From the NCBI GenBank assembly GCA_005804885.1, contig SYOX01000150.1, positions 1 to 35,404 on the forward strand: 35,404 bases of DNA, given 5' to 3'. This document shows positions 7,298-14,924 of the stretch, one piece after another; position 1 is the first letter of the stretch; every line of letters starts with the position of its first letter. The translations under genes and the position numbers were made by a program. The notes under the pieces were generated by a model. The model did no database searches. It worked only from the letters and a program-made list of their open reading frames with translations, and was not told the origin of the DNA. This stretch comes from Pseudomonadota bacterium. Its GTDB lineage: Bacteria; Myxococcota_A; Bradymonadia; Bradymonadales; GCA-2716585.

Positions 7298-8656
7298 TCA
7301 TATACCGTGGAGATCGTTGAGGATTTCGTCGGCCCAGGTGTCGATGAGGCCGAGGTCGAAGGCGAGGTGGAGGATGGAGTATCGGGCGCGGATGTCCTTG
7401 CTGCAGACGATGGCGGCGCGGGCGCGTTCGGGAGCGACGTTGATCTCTTCGAAGGTGACGGGGCAGTGGGCGGCCAGGAGGTCATCGCGGATGGCGCGGG
7501 CGGGTTTGAGGCTGCCGTTGACGTCCTCGATGATGGAGGCCCACTCCTTCTTGAGGAGGCCGAGGCGCTGCCGGAGGGTGTCGGGGGTGGGGTAGAGGGC
7601 GCGCATGTGCTCGATGACGGCCTCGGAGAGGGGACCGAAGCGGGAGCGGGTCAGGGCCTCGTACTGATCGAGGGGGAGGTGCTCTTCGATGAGGGTTTCG
7701 ATGTCGATGGTGTCGGGATCAAGGGCGGTGAGTTTTTCGTAGAGGGCGGCGGTGGTGATGGTGGCGACGCCGACCTGGCAGCCGTGGAAGTCGTGTGGGT
7801 CGCCGAAGGCGAAGTGGGTCATGTCGATGTAGTGGCTGATGAGGTGTTCGCCGCCGCTGGCGGGCGCGGAGGAGCCCGCGACGGCCATGGCCATGCCGGA
7901 GATGCACAGGGTGGCGGTGAGGCGGCCGACGGCGTCGACGTCGCGCAGGGGGAGCCTGGGCGCGACGCCTTCGAGGAAGGCGAAGCCCTGCTCGACGAGG
8001 GCCATGGTGTCGGCGGAGTGGACGGTGTCGAGCAGCCGGTGGCTCAGCCGCCAGTCGGCGTTGCTGACGGGCTTGGAGAGCAGGTCGCCGAAGCCGGAGG
8101 CGATCATGCGGTAGGGGGACTGGGCCATGACGTCGAGGTCGGCCATGCAGAGGATGGGTGCGCGGCAGGGGACGGTGGTCTTGACGCCCTGGCTCAGGAT
8201 GGCGGCGATGGCGGAGGTGTAGCCGTTCATGGAGGGGGCGGTGGCGACGACGGCGTAGGGGATGTTGGCCTTGTGGCAGGCCATCTTGGCGACGTCGTTG
8301 ATGGTGCCGGCGCCGACTGCGACGAGGGCGACGGGCCTGGGGTCTTCGACGAGGCGCAGGCGCAGCTCCTCGATGCGGTCGTCGTCGGCGATGGGATCGT
8401 GCTCGCCGGGTTTGGGGCTCAGGGTGACGCGCTCGAAGGGGAGGCCGTCGCGCTCGAGGCTCTCTTCGACGGCGCGGCCGGCGACCTGGTGGGTGTTGGC
8501 GTCGCTCAGGACGATCCACAGGCCCGCGGGGAGGCTCTGGCGCAGGGTCTCGGCGGCGCGGGGCAGCAGCTGCGTCTCGAGGACGACGCGGCGGGTGTCG
8601 ACGCGCTCGATGAAGGGATCGATGATGTGGTGGATGTCGATCTTGTGAGGGGTCAC
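7298..8656 (-). CDS. egsA: sn-glycerol-1-phosphate dehydrogenase (EgsA/AraM family)
   Basis: 452 residues, GTG start with GGGAG 8 nt upstream. The family reduces dihydroxyacetone phosphate to sn-glycerol 1-phosphate with NAD(P)H and a bound divalent metal. Visible family features are the nucleotide-binding loop GAGTIND (115-121), the metal ligand Asp191 in SGFGDLLSK, and His271 (SGGEHLISHYID) and His291 (HGCQVGV). The D-H-H triad is therefore complete and the enzyme should be active. Glycerol 1-phosphate is the archaeal lipid backbone. In Bacillus it goes into heptaprenylglyceryl phosphate. No prenyl-glyceryl synthase is seen here. A related iron-type alcohol dehydrogenase or dehydroquinate synthase-like activity is less likely given the loop and the GEH motif. 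It leads the minus-strand run 8656-4245. Confidence 0.88.
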   Translation of the reverse strand: MTPHKIDIHHIIDPFIERVDTRRVVLETQLLPRAAETLRQSLPAGLWIVLSDANTHQVAGRAVEESLERDGLPFERVTLSPKPGEHDPIADDDRIEELRLRLVEDPRPVALVAVGAGTINDVAKMACHKANIPYAVVATAPSMNGYTSAIAAILSQGVKTTVPCRAPILCMADLDVMAQSPYRMIASGFGDLLSKPVSNADWRLSHRLLDTVHSADTMALVEQGFAFLEGVAPRLPLRDVDAVGRLTATLCISGMAMAVAGSSAPASGGEHLISHYIDMTHFAFGDPHDFHGCQVGVATITTAALYEKLTALDPDTIDIETLIEEHLPLDQYEALTRSRFGPLSEAVIEHMRALYPTPDTLRQRLGLLKKEWASIIEDVNGSLKPARAIRDDLLAAHCPVTFEEINVAPERARAAIVCSKDIRARYSILHLAFDLGLIDTWADEILNDLHGI

Positions 8657-8759
8657 GGCCTATACTCCCGGTGCGGTGTGTTCCAGATCAAGGGGGGTGA
8701 TCCGGGGGCATTGTGGGCCAAGGGGGGTTGCTCATCAACCCTGATCTGGAGGGCGCGTC
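8657..8759. promoter_or_regulatory. Divergent control region between egsA and dedA-like gene
   Basis: These 103 bp separate two divergent genes, so both promoters probably lie here or just inside the genes. A perfect 8-bp inverted repeat (CCAGATCA at 8683-8690, TGATCTGG at 8742-8749) brackets two direct copies of AAGGGGGGT (8690-8698, 8720-8728). A small GTTG-N5-CAAC stem lies at 8727-8739. The right half of the inverted repeat abuts the Shine-Dalgarno of the dedA-like gene, so it could act as an operator or as a leader stem. No convincing -35/-10 pair was found. Confidence 0.4.
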
Positions 8760-9482
8760 TTGGAGGAGTTGCTGGAGGCGATCGCGGCGCTGCCGCCGCT
8801 GCTGGGCTATGGGGTGCTGGGGCTGGCGGCCTTGATCGAGTACGTCATTCCGCCCTTCCCGGGTGACACGATCACGCTGCTCGGGGCGGTGATGATCGCG
8901 TCGGTGGGGTGGTCGATGCCGTGGGTGCTGGCTTTTGTGACGGCGGGGAGCGTCGGCGGGGCCTGGATCGATTACGAGGTGGGGGTGTGGCTGGCCAGGA
9001 CGAAGCGGCGGACGTGGCTGCACCGGCGGCTGACCTCGGCGTCGGTGGGGCCGAAGGTCGACAGGCTCTGCGCGGGCTTCGCGCGGCACGGGGCGGCGTA
9101 CATCGCTCTGAACCGCTTCTTGCCGGGCGTCAGGGCCTTCTTCTTTGTCGTGGCGGGGATGTCGGGGGTTTCAAGGAGCAGGGCGCTCTTCTTCGCGGGG
9201 GTCTCGGCGCTGGCCTGGAACGTGTTGATCCTGATGGTGGGCTATGCGATCGGATTTGAGCTGCCGAGGTTGATCGCCTGGGTGCAGGGTTACACGCAGA
9301 TCGTCTACGGCGTGCTGCTGGTGTTGACGGCGATCTGGGGTGGGCGGTGGTTGTGGAGGCGAGGTCGGCGCGGTCGAGGAGCGGGGATATCGTCGGACAA
9401 AAACTTGTCTGAGAGCAGTGCCGGGGCTATAACCGGTGAGCCGAGGGAAGCGGAACCAGCGCGGTCAGGAAGACCGAATTGA
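8760..9482 (+). CDS. DedA/VTT-family membrane protein
   Basis: 240 residues. The TTG start is chosen because GGAGGG lies 6 nt upstream. DedA family proteins are inner-membrane proteins linked to lipid scrambling and envelope homeostasis. Seen here: the re-entrant loop segment IEYVIPPFPGDTITLLGA near residues 26-43, the family motif NRFLPGVRAF (about 119-128), and four to five hydrophobic segments including one at the C-terminus (about 184-200). The last 40 residues are polar, and their DNA also contains the promoter-like element at 9393-9433, so the conserved protein may functionally end near residue 205. The divergent lipid-backbone enzyme makes a shared membrane-lipid theme possible, but that is inference. 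Confidence 0.87.
   Translation: MEELLEAIAALPPLLGYGVLGLAALIEYVIPPFPGDTITLLGAVMIASVGWSMPWVLAFVTAGSVGGAWIDYEVGVWLARTKRRTWLHRRLTSASVGPKVDRLCAGFARHGAAYIALNRFLPGVRAFFFVVAGMSGVSRSRALFFAGVSALAWNVLILMVGYAIGFELPRLIAWVQGYTQIVYGVLLVLTAIWGGRWLWRRGRRGRGAGISSDKNLSESSAGAITGEPREAEPARSGRPN
9393..9433 (+). promoter_or_regulatory. Sigma-70-type promoter with palindromic operator over the -35 box
   Basis: TTGTCT (9405-9410) and TATAAC (9428-9433) are separated by exactly 17 bp. The -35 hexamer is part of an inverted repeat, TCGGACAA (9393-9400) against TTGTCTGA (9405-9412), with 7 of 8 arm positions complementary and a 4-bp spacer. It lies inside the 3' end of the dedA-like gene and points at the small sigma-region-4-like gene that starts about 130 nt downstream. 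A repressor dimer site is the natural reading. Confidence 0.55.
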
Positions 9483-9563
9483 CCGGACTTGAGTGGCTCC
9501 AGAACCCTTGGGGATCATCCCCTCCAGAGGCGATTCGCCTCGACATGCCAGGCGAGGGTGACT

Positions 9564-9932
9564 TTGAGCGAAGATAAAAGCCGGAAGGCTGATAAAAAGA
9601 ATACAGACGCGGCCGAGAGCGTGGATTCAACCACTTCTACCGGCACGGCGACCTTGGAGCGCACAGAGGCGTCCGCGGAGCAGCTCCAGAGCGTCGACGA
9701 GGGCGGCAGCGCCGGCTTGACGGCGCTTGAGGAGAAGGTCCTGAGGATGCGCTACGGTCGATCGCTCAAGAGCCAGGAGGCGCTGGAGTTCGCCGTGGAC
9801 GCGTCTCTGGAGACGCGGCTCAAGCTGGCGCTGATCGAGGCGAGCTTGCTGGAGGCCTTCGAGGCCGAGGCCCTTGAGCCCGATCCGAGCACCGGCCTGC
9901 CGCGCTCGGTGCTGGCCGACTCCTTCGACTGA
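9564..9932 (+). CDS. Small protein resembling sigma-70 region 4
   Basis: 122 residues from TTG at 9564, chosen because GAGGG sits 5 nt upstream and MSEDK is a natural start. A longer form from TTG 9489 has no Shine-Dalgarno. Residues 1-50 are polar, Ser/Thr/Lys-rich and probably disordered. Residues 52-102 resemble region 4 of primary sigma factors. LEEKVLRMRYG matches the start of region 4, and then L, E, T, R and the IEA...L pattern of the recognition helix line up without gaps. The arginines that contact the -35 box are mostly replaced by Leu/Ala, so DNA binding may be lost. Regions 1-3 of a sigma factor are absent. This is a similarity judged by eye. The protein could instead be an unrelated helical protein. 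Confidence 0.6.
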   Translation: MSEDKSRKADKKNTDAAESVDSTTSTGTATLERTEASAEQLQSVDEGGSAGLTALEEKVLRMRYGRSLKSQEALEFAVDASLETRLKLALIEASLLEAFEAEALEPDPSTGLPRSVLADSFD

Positions 9933-9981
9933 CGCGCCCTCGGTCCAGGCCCCCCAGCCGAGCCTCGCGGGGATCGGTCCG

Positions 9982-10815
9982 ATGGACGACCCCAGGGCTG
10001 GATTTGATCGGCTGTCCGTGGCACCCTCTCCCTCCATGGAAGCCCCCTTCCCCACCATCACTGGCACGATCGACGGCAAGCCCGCCACCTTGACCTTGAA
10101 GGAGACGCGCGCCGTGGTGCGCCACGGCGATCACCGCGAGTCGCTGCGCCTGGAGGCGCTCGACGCCTTCCACCTCTGGCCCGAGCGGCGCTCGGGGCTG
10201 ATCACGCTCGGGGTGTTGTGCTTCGGCTTCGGCGTCGTCTGGCTGCGCGAGTCCGATCTGATCGCGGTCGGCGTCGCGGCGCAGCTCCTGGGCATGGGCC
10301 TTGCCGCCTTCGGCTTTGTCCGGCCTCGCCGGCGTCTGGAGATCAAGGGTGAGGGCGTGGCCCTGTCGCTCCTGCTCGACGAGGCCTCGCTGGAGCCGGC
10401 GCGGCAGGCGGCAGCGGCGCTCCAGGCGCGCTTCGACGCCCTGCCCGTCCACGTCACGCTCGTCGACAACGTCGCCCGGCAGGCCAGCGTCCTGTTCGCC
10501 TCAAGGTCGAAGCTGGCCTCGGCCCTGGAGCGCGAGGCGGAGGGCAGGCTCGACGAGGCCGTGCTTCGCCGCGCGATCCGCGCCCAGCGCCGCGTGGCGG
10601 CCTGGGTGCTGACCTGGACGCTCTTGTTGCCGCTGTCGATCAGCGCGCCGATCCTGGCGGCCGCCTTGCTCGACGGCCCCGTGGACTTCTCCGAGGCGCT
10701 CACCCGCGTGGGCAGCGTGCTCGTCCTGTACGGGCTCTTGACGGGCTTCTCCCTCATGGCCCAGGACAGGCTGCTGCCGCGCGCCCGCAGGTGGCTCGAA
10801 GCAGAAGAAGGCTGA
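9982..10815 (+). CDS. Hypothetical four-helix membrane protein
   Basis: 277 residues from ATG at 9982, preceded at 8 nt by GGGGA. A start further upstream would overlap the preceding gene, and ATG 10036 is a shorter alternative without Shine-Dalgarno. Hydrophobic segments are at about 72-88, 93-113, 205-229 and 243-261. They form two pairs around a soluble domain of about 90 residues (115-204) that has strand-like segments and an acidic/basic helix. The N-terminal 70 residues also look soluble and strand-rich. No family is recognised. It follows the sigma-like gene by 49 bp on the same strand and may share its transcript. Confidence 0.72.
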   Translation: MDDPRAGFDRLSVAPSPSMEAPFPTITGTIDGKPATLTLKETRAVVRHGDHRESLRLEALDAFHLWPERRSGLITLGVLCFGFGVVWLRESDLIAVGVAAQLLGMGLAAFGFVRPRRRLEIKGEGVALSLLLDEASLEPARQAAAALQARFDALPVHVTLVDNVARQASVLFASRSKLASALEREAEGRLDEAVLRRAIRAQRRVAAWVLTWTLLLPLSISAPILAAALLDGPVDFSEALTRVGSVLVLYGLLTGFSLMAQDRLLPRARRWLEAEEG

Positions 10816-10825
10816 GGGCAGGCCA

Positions 10826-10854
10826 TTGGCGTCAGGGCGTCGCGCTGGTATCCT
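10826..10854 (+). promoter_or_regulatory. Predicted sigma-70-type promoter for the kinase gene
   Basis: TTGGCG (10826-10831), a 17-bp spacer, and TATCCT (10849-10854). Transcription would start near 10861, giving a leader of roughly 45 nt before the TTG start at 10907. Confidence 0.5.
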
Positions 10855-10906
10855 CGCCTGGGCGATTTCTTGACATGATGAACGACGACGAGCGGCAGGG
10901 GGGACC

Positions 10907-13900
10907 TTGGGCCGGGACCACATCTCTAGCGCAGGACCCTATCGGCTCCTGTCCAGGCTCGGGCATGGCGGCATGGGCGTCGTCTACCTCGGCAAGCACG
11001 TCGAGGGCGAGCAGGAGGTGGCGGTCAAGACCCTGCGGGTGGACAGCGTCCAGACCTTGCGGCGCCTTCAGCGGGAGATCGAGGCGCTCAGCCGCCTCGA
11101 TCACCCCAGCGTGGTCAAGGTCTTCGACCACGGCATGGAGGGCGACGTCCCCTGGTACGCGATGGAGCTGCTCCGAGGTCAGACGCTCAACGAGGCGCTG
11201 GCCATGGAGCGCACCCCGACGGCGCCGACCGCCGTCGCCCTGCCCCGGCCTTCAAGCGAGGCGCCGCCGCTCAGATCGGAGGTGGTCAACCTCGACGGCA
11301 AGGAGCCAGACGCGAGGACCCTGTCGGAGGCGCAGTTCACCTTGCTCGGGCACATGATCCAGGTGTGCCGGGCGCTGGCCTATGTTCACGGTGAGGGGGT
11401 GGTGCATTGCGACCTGAAGCCGGACAACATCTTCTTGACCGACGCGGGCAAGGTGGTGCTGGTCGACTTCGGGATCGCGACGCAGGCGATGGCGCGCCTC
11501 GGCGCCGACTCGATGGAGGTGGCGGGGCTCCTGGCCGGGACGGCGCACTACATCAGCCCGGAGCGCATCGAGGGGGCCCCCTTTGACGCCCGGTCGGATC
11601 TGTACTCGGTCGGGTGCATCCTCTATGAGATCGTCACCGGCCAGCGCCCCTTTGAGTCGTCCCAGGCCGATCGGGTCCTGGCGCGACACCTCCACGACCT
11701 CCCGACGCCCCCCTCGGCGCTGGGCTGGATGCTTCCCAAGGGCCTGGAGGCCCTGATCTTGAGGCTGATGGCCAAGCAGCCCGGGGCGCGGCCAGGGCAC
11801 GCCCAGGCCGTCCAGCACGCCCTGGAGAGCCTCCAGGGCGTGGTGACGCCGCCCGACCTGGGCGGGCCGACACCCCAGGCCTTCCTGTACAAGCCCGCGC
11901 TGACGGGCCGCTCCGAGCTGGTGGCCCGCATCGAGGCCCATCTGGAGGACGCGACCAGAGGCCAGGGCGGCATGTGCCTGCTCAAAGGCGAGAGCGGCGT
12001 GGGCAAGACGCGCGTGGCGGTCGAGATGATCCAGATCGCGCGGCGGCGGCGCATGGAGGTGCTCATCGGCCAGGCCACCACGCCGACCATCGATCGCGCC
12101 GGGATCGCCGCCGCGCAGTCCAGCCCGCTGTCCCTCTTCCGCAGGCCCCTGGCGCAGATCGCCGGCAAGGCCCGACAACTCGGACCAGATGAGGTCCAGC
12201 GGGTCTTCGGGATCACCGGCCGGCTGCTGGCGCCGCTCATCGATGAGCTGCCCGTGGGCCCCGCCGATCCCCCCGCGCCGCTGGGCTCCGCTCAGGTCAT
12301 CGACGCGCTCGACCTGACGCTCCGAGCCCATTGCGGCGACCGACCGCTGCTCCTGGTCCTCGACGATCTCCACTGGGCCGACGCCACGAGCCTGAACGCC
12401 ATCGAGGGCCTGCTGTCCAGCATCCGGCGCGGTCGCCCCTGGATGATCCTGGCGATGACCCGCGCCGAGGAGCACCGCGAGGAGATCCTGCGCCTGATGG
12501 ACACCGGCGACGTCGAGACCTACCCCGTCCAGCGCCTCGACACCGTCGCCGTCGGCCAGATCGTCGCGCAGATGCTCGGCTCCAACAGCATCCCCGAGGC
12601 CCTCGCGCTGCGCGTCCACACCCTGACCCTGGGCAACCCACTCTTCGTCGCCGAGCTCCTCATGCTGGCGGTCGAGCAGGGCCTCATCGCGCTGGACGAC
12701 ACCGGCGTGTGGCACCTCAAGAGCGAGAAGGGTCGCCGCGCCGCCGACGTGATCGCCGCACTCCCTCTGCCCACCACCATCCAGAGCCTCCTGGTCGACC
12801 GCCTCGTCAACATGCCCCACGGCGCCCTGAAGCTCTGCGAGGCCGCCGCCGTGCTGGGCAAGCCCATGGAAGAGGCGCAGCTCCACCACCTCTTCGGCGG
12901 CGGGATGACCGATTTCCTGAACAACCTCGATGAGTTGCGCCGCCGGGAGATCATCTCGGATGGGCCGGGCCTCCACCAGCTGCACTTCGTCCATGACAAG
13001 ATCCGCGAGGTGACCTACGGCAGGATGCACCCTCGCCGCCGCCGCGCGCTGCACATCAAGGTCGCTCGGCGCATGTCGGCCTCGGAGGGGGTCCGCGTCG
13101 ACATCGGCGGCCTGGCGTGGCACTGGAACCAGGGCGGAGAGCGCGAGAGGGCGCGCCTCTGCTACCTGGAGGCCGCGGAGCTCGCCGCAGGCCGCTACGC
13201 CTACCCCGACGCCGACCACTTCTACCCCCTGGCGCTGTCCCTGACCGAGCCCAACGAGCCCTTTCACTGGCGCGTGCAGCTCTCAAGGGTCAAGAACATC
13301 CTGATGGTGCAAGGTCGCCACCCCGAAGCCGAGGCCATCCTCTCAGACGCCCTGGCCCACTCCGAGGCCTTCGAGCGCGACCCTCACCTTCTCCTGGAGG
13401 CCGAGCTTACGCTCGGCCGCCTCCTCTCCAGGACCGGCCGGACCCTCGAAGGCCTTGATCTCCTGAAGTCTGCCCACGCGCGCGCCACCGCCCTGAGCGA
13501 CCGGCGCCGTGAGGGCGAGTCGATGACCGCTCAGGCAAGCGCCCTCCTGCGACTGGGTCGCCACGCCGAGTCGGAGGCGCTCTTCGAGAGGGCCATCGAG
13601 GTCGCCCGCGAGGTCCAGAACACGGAGGACGAGGCGCTGGCGCTGACCAACCTGGCCATCTTGTTCCTCAACCGCAGCCAGCTCGACGAGGCCGAGGCCC
13701 CGCTGCGCCGCGCGCTGGAGCTTCGCCGCGCGCTGGGCGACCTGCGCGGCGAGAGCGACTCGCTGGCCAACCTGGCCATCTTCCACATCCACAGAGGTCG
13801 CTCGCGCACCGCCATCGAGACCCTGGAGCACGCCCTGGCGATCAAGAAGACCATCCGCGACCTCCAGGGAGAGAGCATCGTCCTGAACAACCTCGCCGTC

Positions 13901-14614
13901 CTGCTCCACCAACAAGGGCGGCGCCTCCAGGCCTACGGACACCTGACGCTGGCCCTGGACATCGAGCGCCGGATCCAGGATCGCCGCGCGACCGCCAACA
14001 CCTTGATCAACCTCGGGATGCTCTGCACCGACCAGGGCCTCTACGACGAGGCGATGGCGAGGCTGACCGAGGCCTTGGAGATCGCGCTGCTCAGCGGCAA
14101 CAAGCGCACCGAGAGCTACGCGCTCTACGGCCTCGGCGCGCTCTGTCGGGCGGAGGCCCGCTGGGAAGACGCCGAGGAGCACCTGAGCGCGTCGCTCAAC
14201 CTCTCGCACAAGCTCGAAGATCGCCACCTGGAGGGCCTCGCGCTCTTGAACCTGGCCGAACTCCGGCGTCACCAGCGCCGCTTGCCCGAGGCCGCCACCG
14301 CGCTGGAGCGCGCGCAGGAGATCTTCGCGGCGCTCGACGACCAGCGCTCGGCGGCGCTGGCCTTGTGCGAGGCGGGCTTCGGGGCCCTGGCGGCAGGCCA
14401 GAGCGCGTCGACGCAGATCGCGCTGGCGCGCGAGCTCGCCGAGGAGATCTGCGAGGACGGGCTCGTCGAAACCCTCAACGAGGTGATCGACAGGCTGGAG
14501 CGGGCCGACCTCAGGAGGCGGCGCGGCGAGGAGCTGGTGGCCGGTCAGTGCCGAGAGGATCTGCCACAGAAGGTCGTGCGCCGCCTCAGAGGCGACAGAG
14601 AGGAACCCCACTGA
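10907..14614 (+). CDS. Ser/Thr protein kinase - AAA-type ATPase - TPR protein
   Basis: 1235 residues. TTG start directly behind a run of AGGGGG. Residues 12-305 are a Hanks-type kinase: glycine loop GHGGMG (19-24), Lys41 in VAVK, catalytic HCD (167-169) in HCDLKPDN, DFG (187-189), and GTAHYISPE. The arginine of the usual HRD is Cys168, so it is a non-RD kinase that may not need activation-loop phosphorylation. A long Pro/Ala insert (about 100-140) sits in the N-lobe/C-lobe linker. Residues 330-700 are a STAND/AAA-like ATPase with Walker A GESGVGKT (361-368) and Walker B LLLVLDDLHWAD. From about 740 to 1170 run TPR repeats. This kinase-ATPase-TPR design is common in Myxococcota and resembles PknK/MalT-type signal integrators. 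No DNA-binding domain is visible at the end. The ligand is unknown. Confidence 0.93.
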   Translation: MGRDHISSAGPYRLLSRLGHGGMGVVYLGKHVEGEQEVAVKTLRVDSVQTLRRLQREIEALSRLDHPSVVKVFDHGMEGDVPWYAMELLRGQTLNEALAMERTPTAPTAVALPRPSSEAPPLRSEVVNLDGKEPDARTLSEAQFTLLGHMIQVCRALAYVHGEGVVHCDLKPDNIFLTDAGKVVLVDFGIATQAMARLGADSMEVAGLLAGTAHYISPERIEGAPFDARSDLYSVGCILYEIVTGQRPFESSQADRVLARHLHDLPTPPSALGWMLPKGLEALILRLMAKQPGARPGHAQAVQHALESLQGVVTPPDLGGPTPQAFLYKPALTGRSELVARIEAHLEDATRGQGGMCLLKGESGVGKTRVAVEMIQIARRRRMEVLIGQATTPTIDRAGIAAAQSSPLSLFRRPLAQIAGKARQLGPDEVQRVFGITGRLLAPLIDELPVGPADPPAPLGSAQVIDALDLTLRAHCGDRPLLLVLDDLHWADATSLNAIEGLLSSIRRGRPWMILAMTRAEEHREEILRLMDTGDVETYPVQRLDTVAVGQIVAQMLGSNSIPEALALRVHTLTLGNPLFVAELLMLAVEQGLIALDDTGVWHLKSEKGRRAADVIAALPLPTTIQSLLVDRLVNMPHGALKLCEAAAVLGKPMEEAQLHHLFGGGMTDFLNNLDELRRREIISDGPGLHQLHFVHDKIREVTYGRMHPRRRRALHIKVARRMSASEGVRVDIGGLAWHWNQGGERERARLCYLEAAELAAGRYAYPDADHFYPLALSLTEPNEPFHWRVQLSRVKNILMVQGRHPEAEAILSDALAHSEAFERDPHLLLEAELTLGRLLSRTGRTLEGLDLLKSAHARATALSDRRREGESMTAQASALLRLGRHAESEALFERAIEVAREVQNTEDEALALTNLAILFLNRSQLDEAEAPLRRALELRRALGDLRGESDSLANLAIFHIHRGRSRTAIETLEHALAIKKTIRDLQGESIVLNNLAVLLHQQGRRLQAYGHLTLALDIERRIQDRRATANTLINLGMLCTDQGLYDEAMARLTEALEIALLSGNKRTESYALYGLGALCRAEARWEDAEEHLSASLNLSHKLEDRHLEGLALLNLAELRRHQRRLPEAATALERAQEIFAALDDQRSAALALCEAGFGALAAGQSASTQIALARELAEEICEDGLVETLNEVIDRLERADLRRRRGEELVAGQCREDLPQKVVRRLRGDREEPH

Positions 14615-14653
14615 AACCAAAGGACGGCGACGCGCCGAACCTGCGATCCCGCC

Positions 14654-14850
14654 GGCCGCAGACCCACTGGGCCCTTGACCCAGCAGGCCCAGCTGGCCGT
14701 CGATCCAGCGGTCCCCAGACCCAGCGGGCCGTAGACCCAGCGGGCCGCAGACCCAGAGGACCGCAGACCCAGCAGGCCGTTGATCCGACGGGCCTCGGAC
14801 CCGGAGATCCGGCGATCCGGAGACCCGCAGTCCCAGAGGCCCGAAGGGCC
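14654..14850. repeat. 16-bp degenerate tandem repeat in a convergent junction
   Basis: The consensus is about GGGCCGCAGACCCAGC. Units start at 14710, 14726, 14742, 14758, 14774, 14790, 14806 and 14822, exactly 16 bp apart, and more diverged units begin at 14654, 14670 and 14686. Because 16 is not a multiple of 3, a coding origin is unlikely. Each unit carries GGGYC and GACCC, which can pair, and the array ends in a perfect GGCCC-GAA-GGGCC hairpin (14838-14850). It fills most of the 310-bp gap between the kinase stop and the cytochrome stop. No T-run is seen, so it is not a classical intrinsic terminator on either strand. Confidence 0.75.
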
Positions 14851-14924
14851 ATTGAAGAGGAAAATTGGGGGGAGAAGGACGGCGCGTCGAGAGGACGAGG
14901 GGGAGGAAGGCCAGGAGAGGGGCG

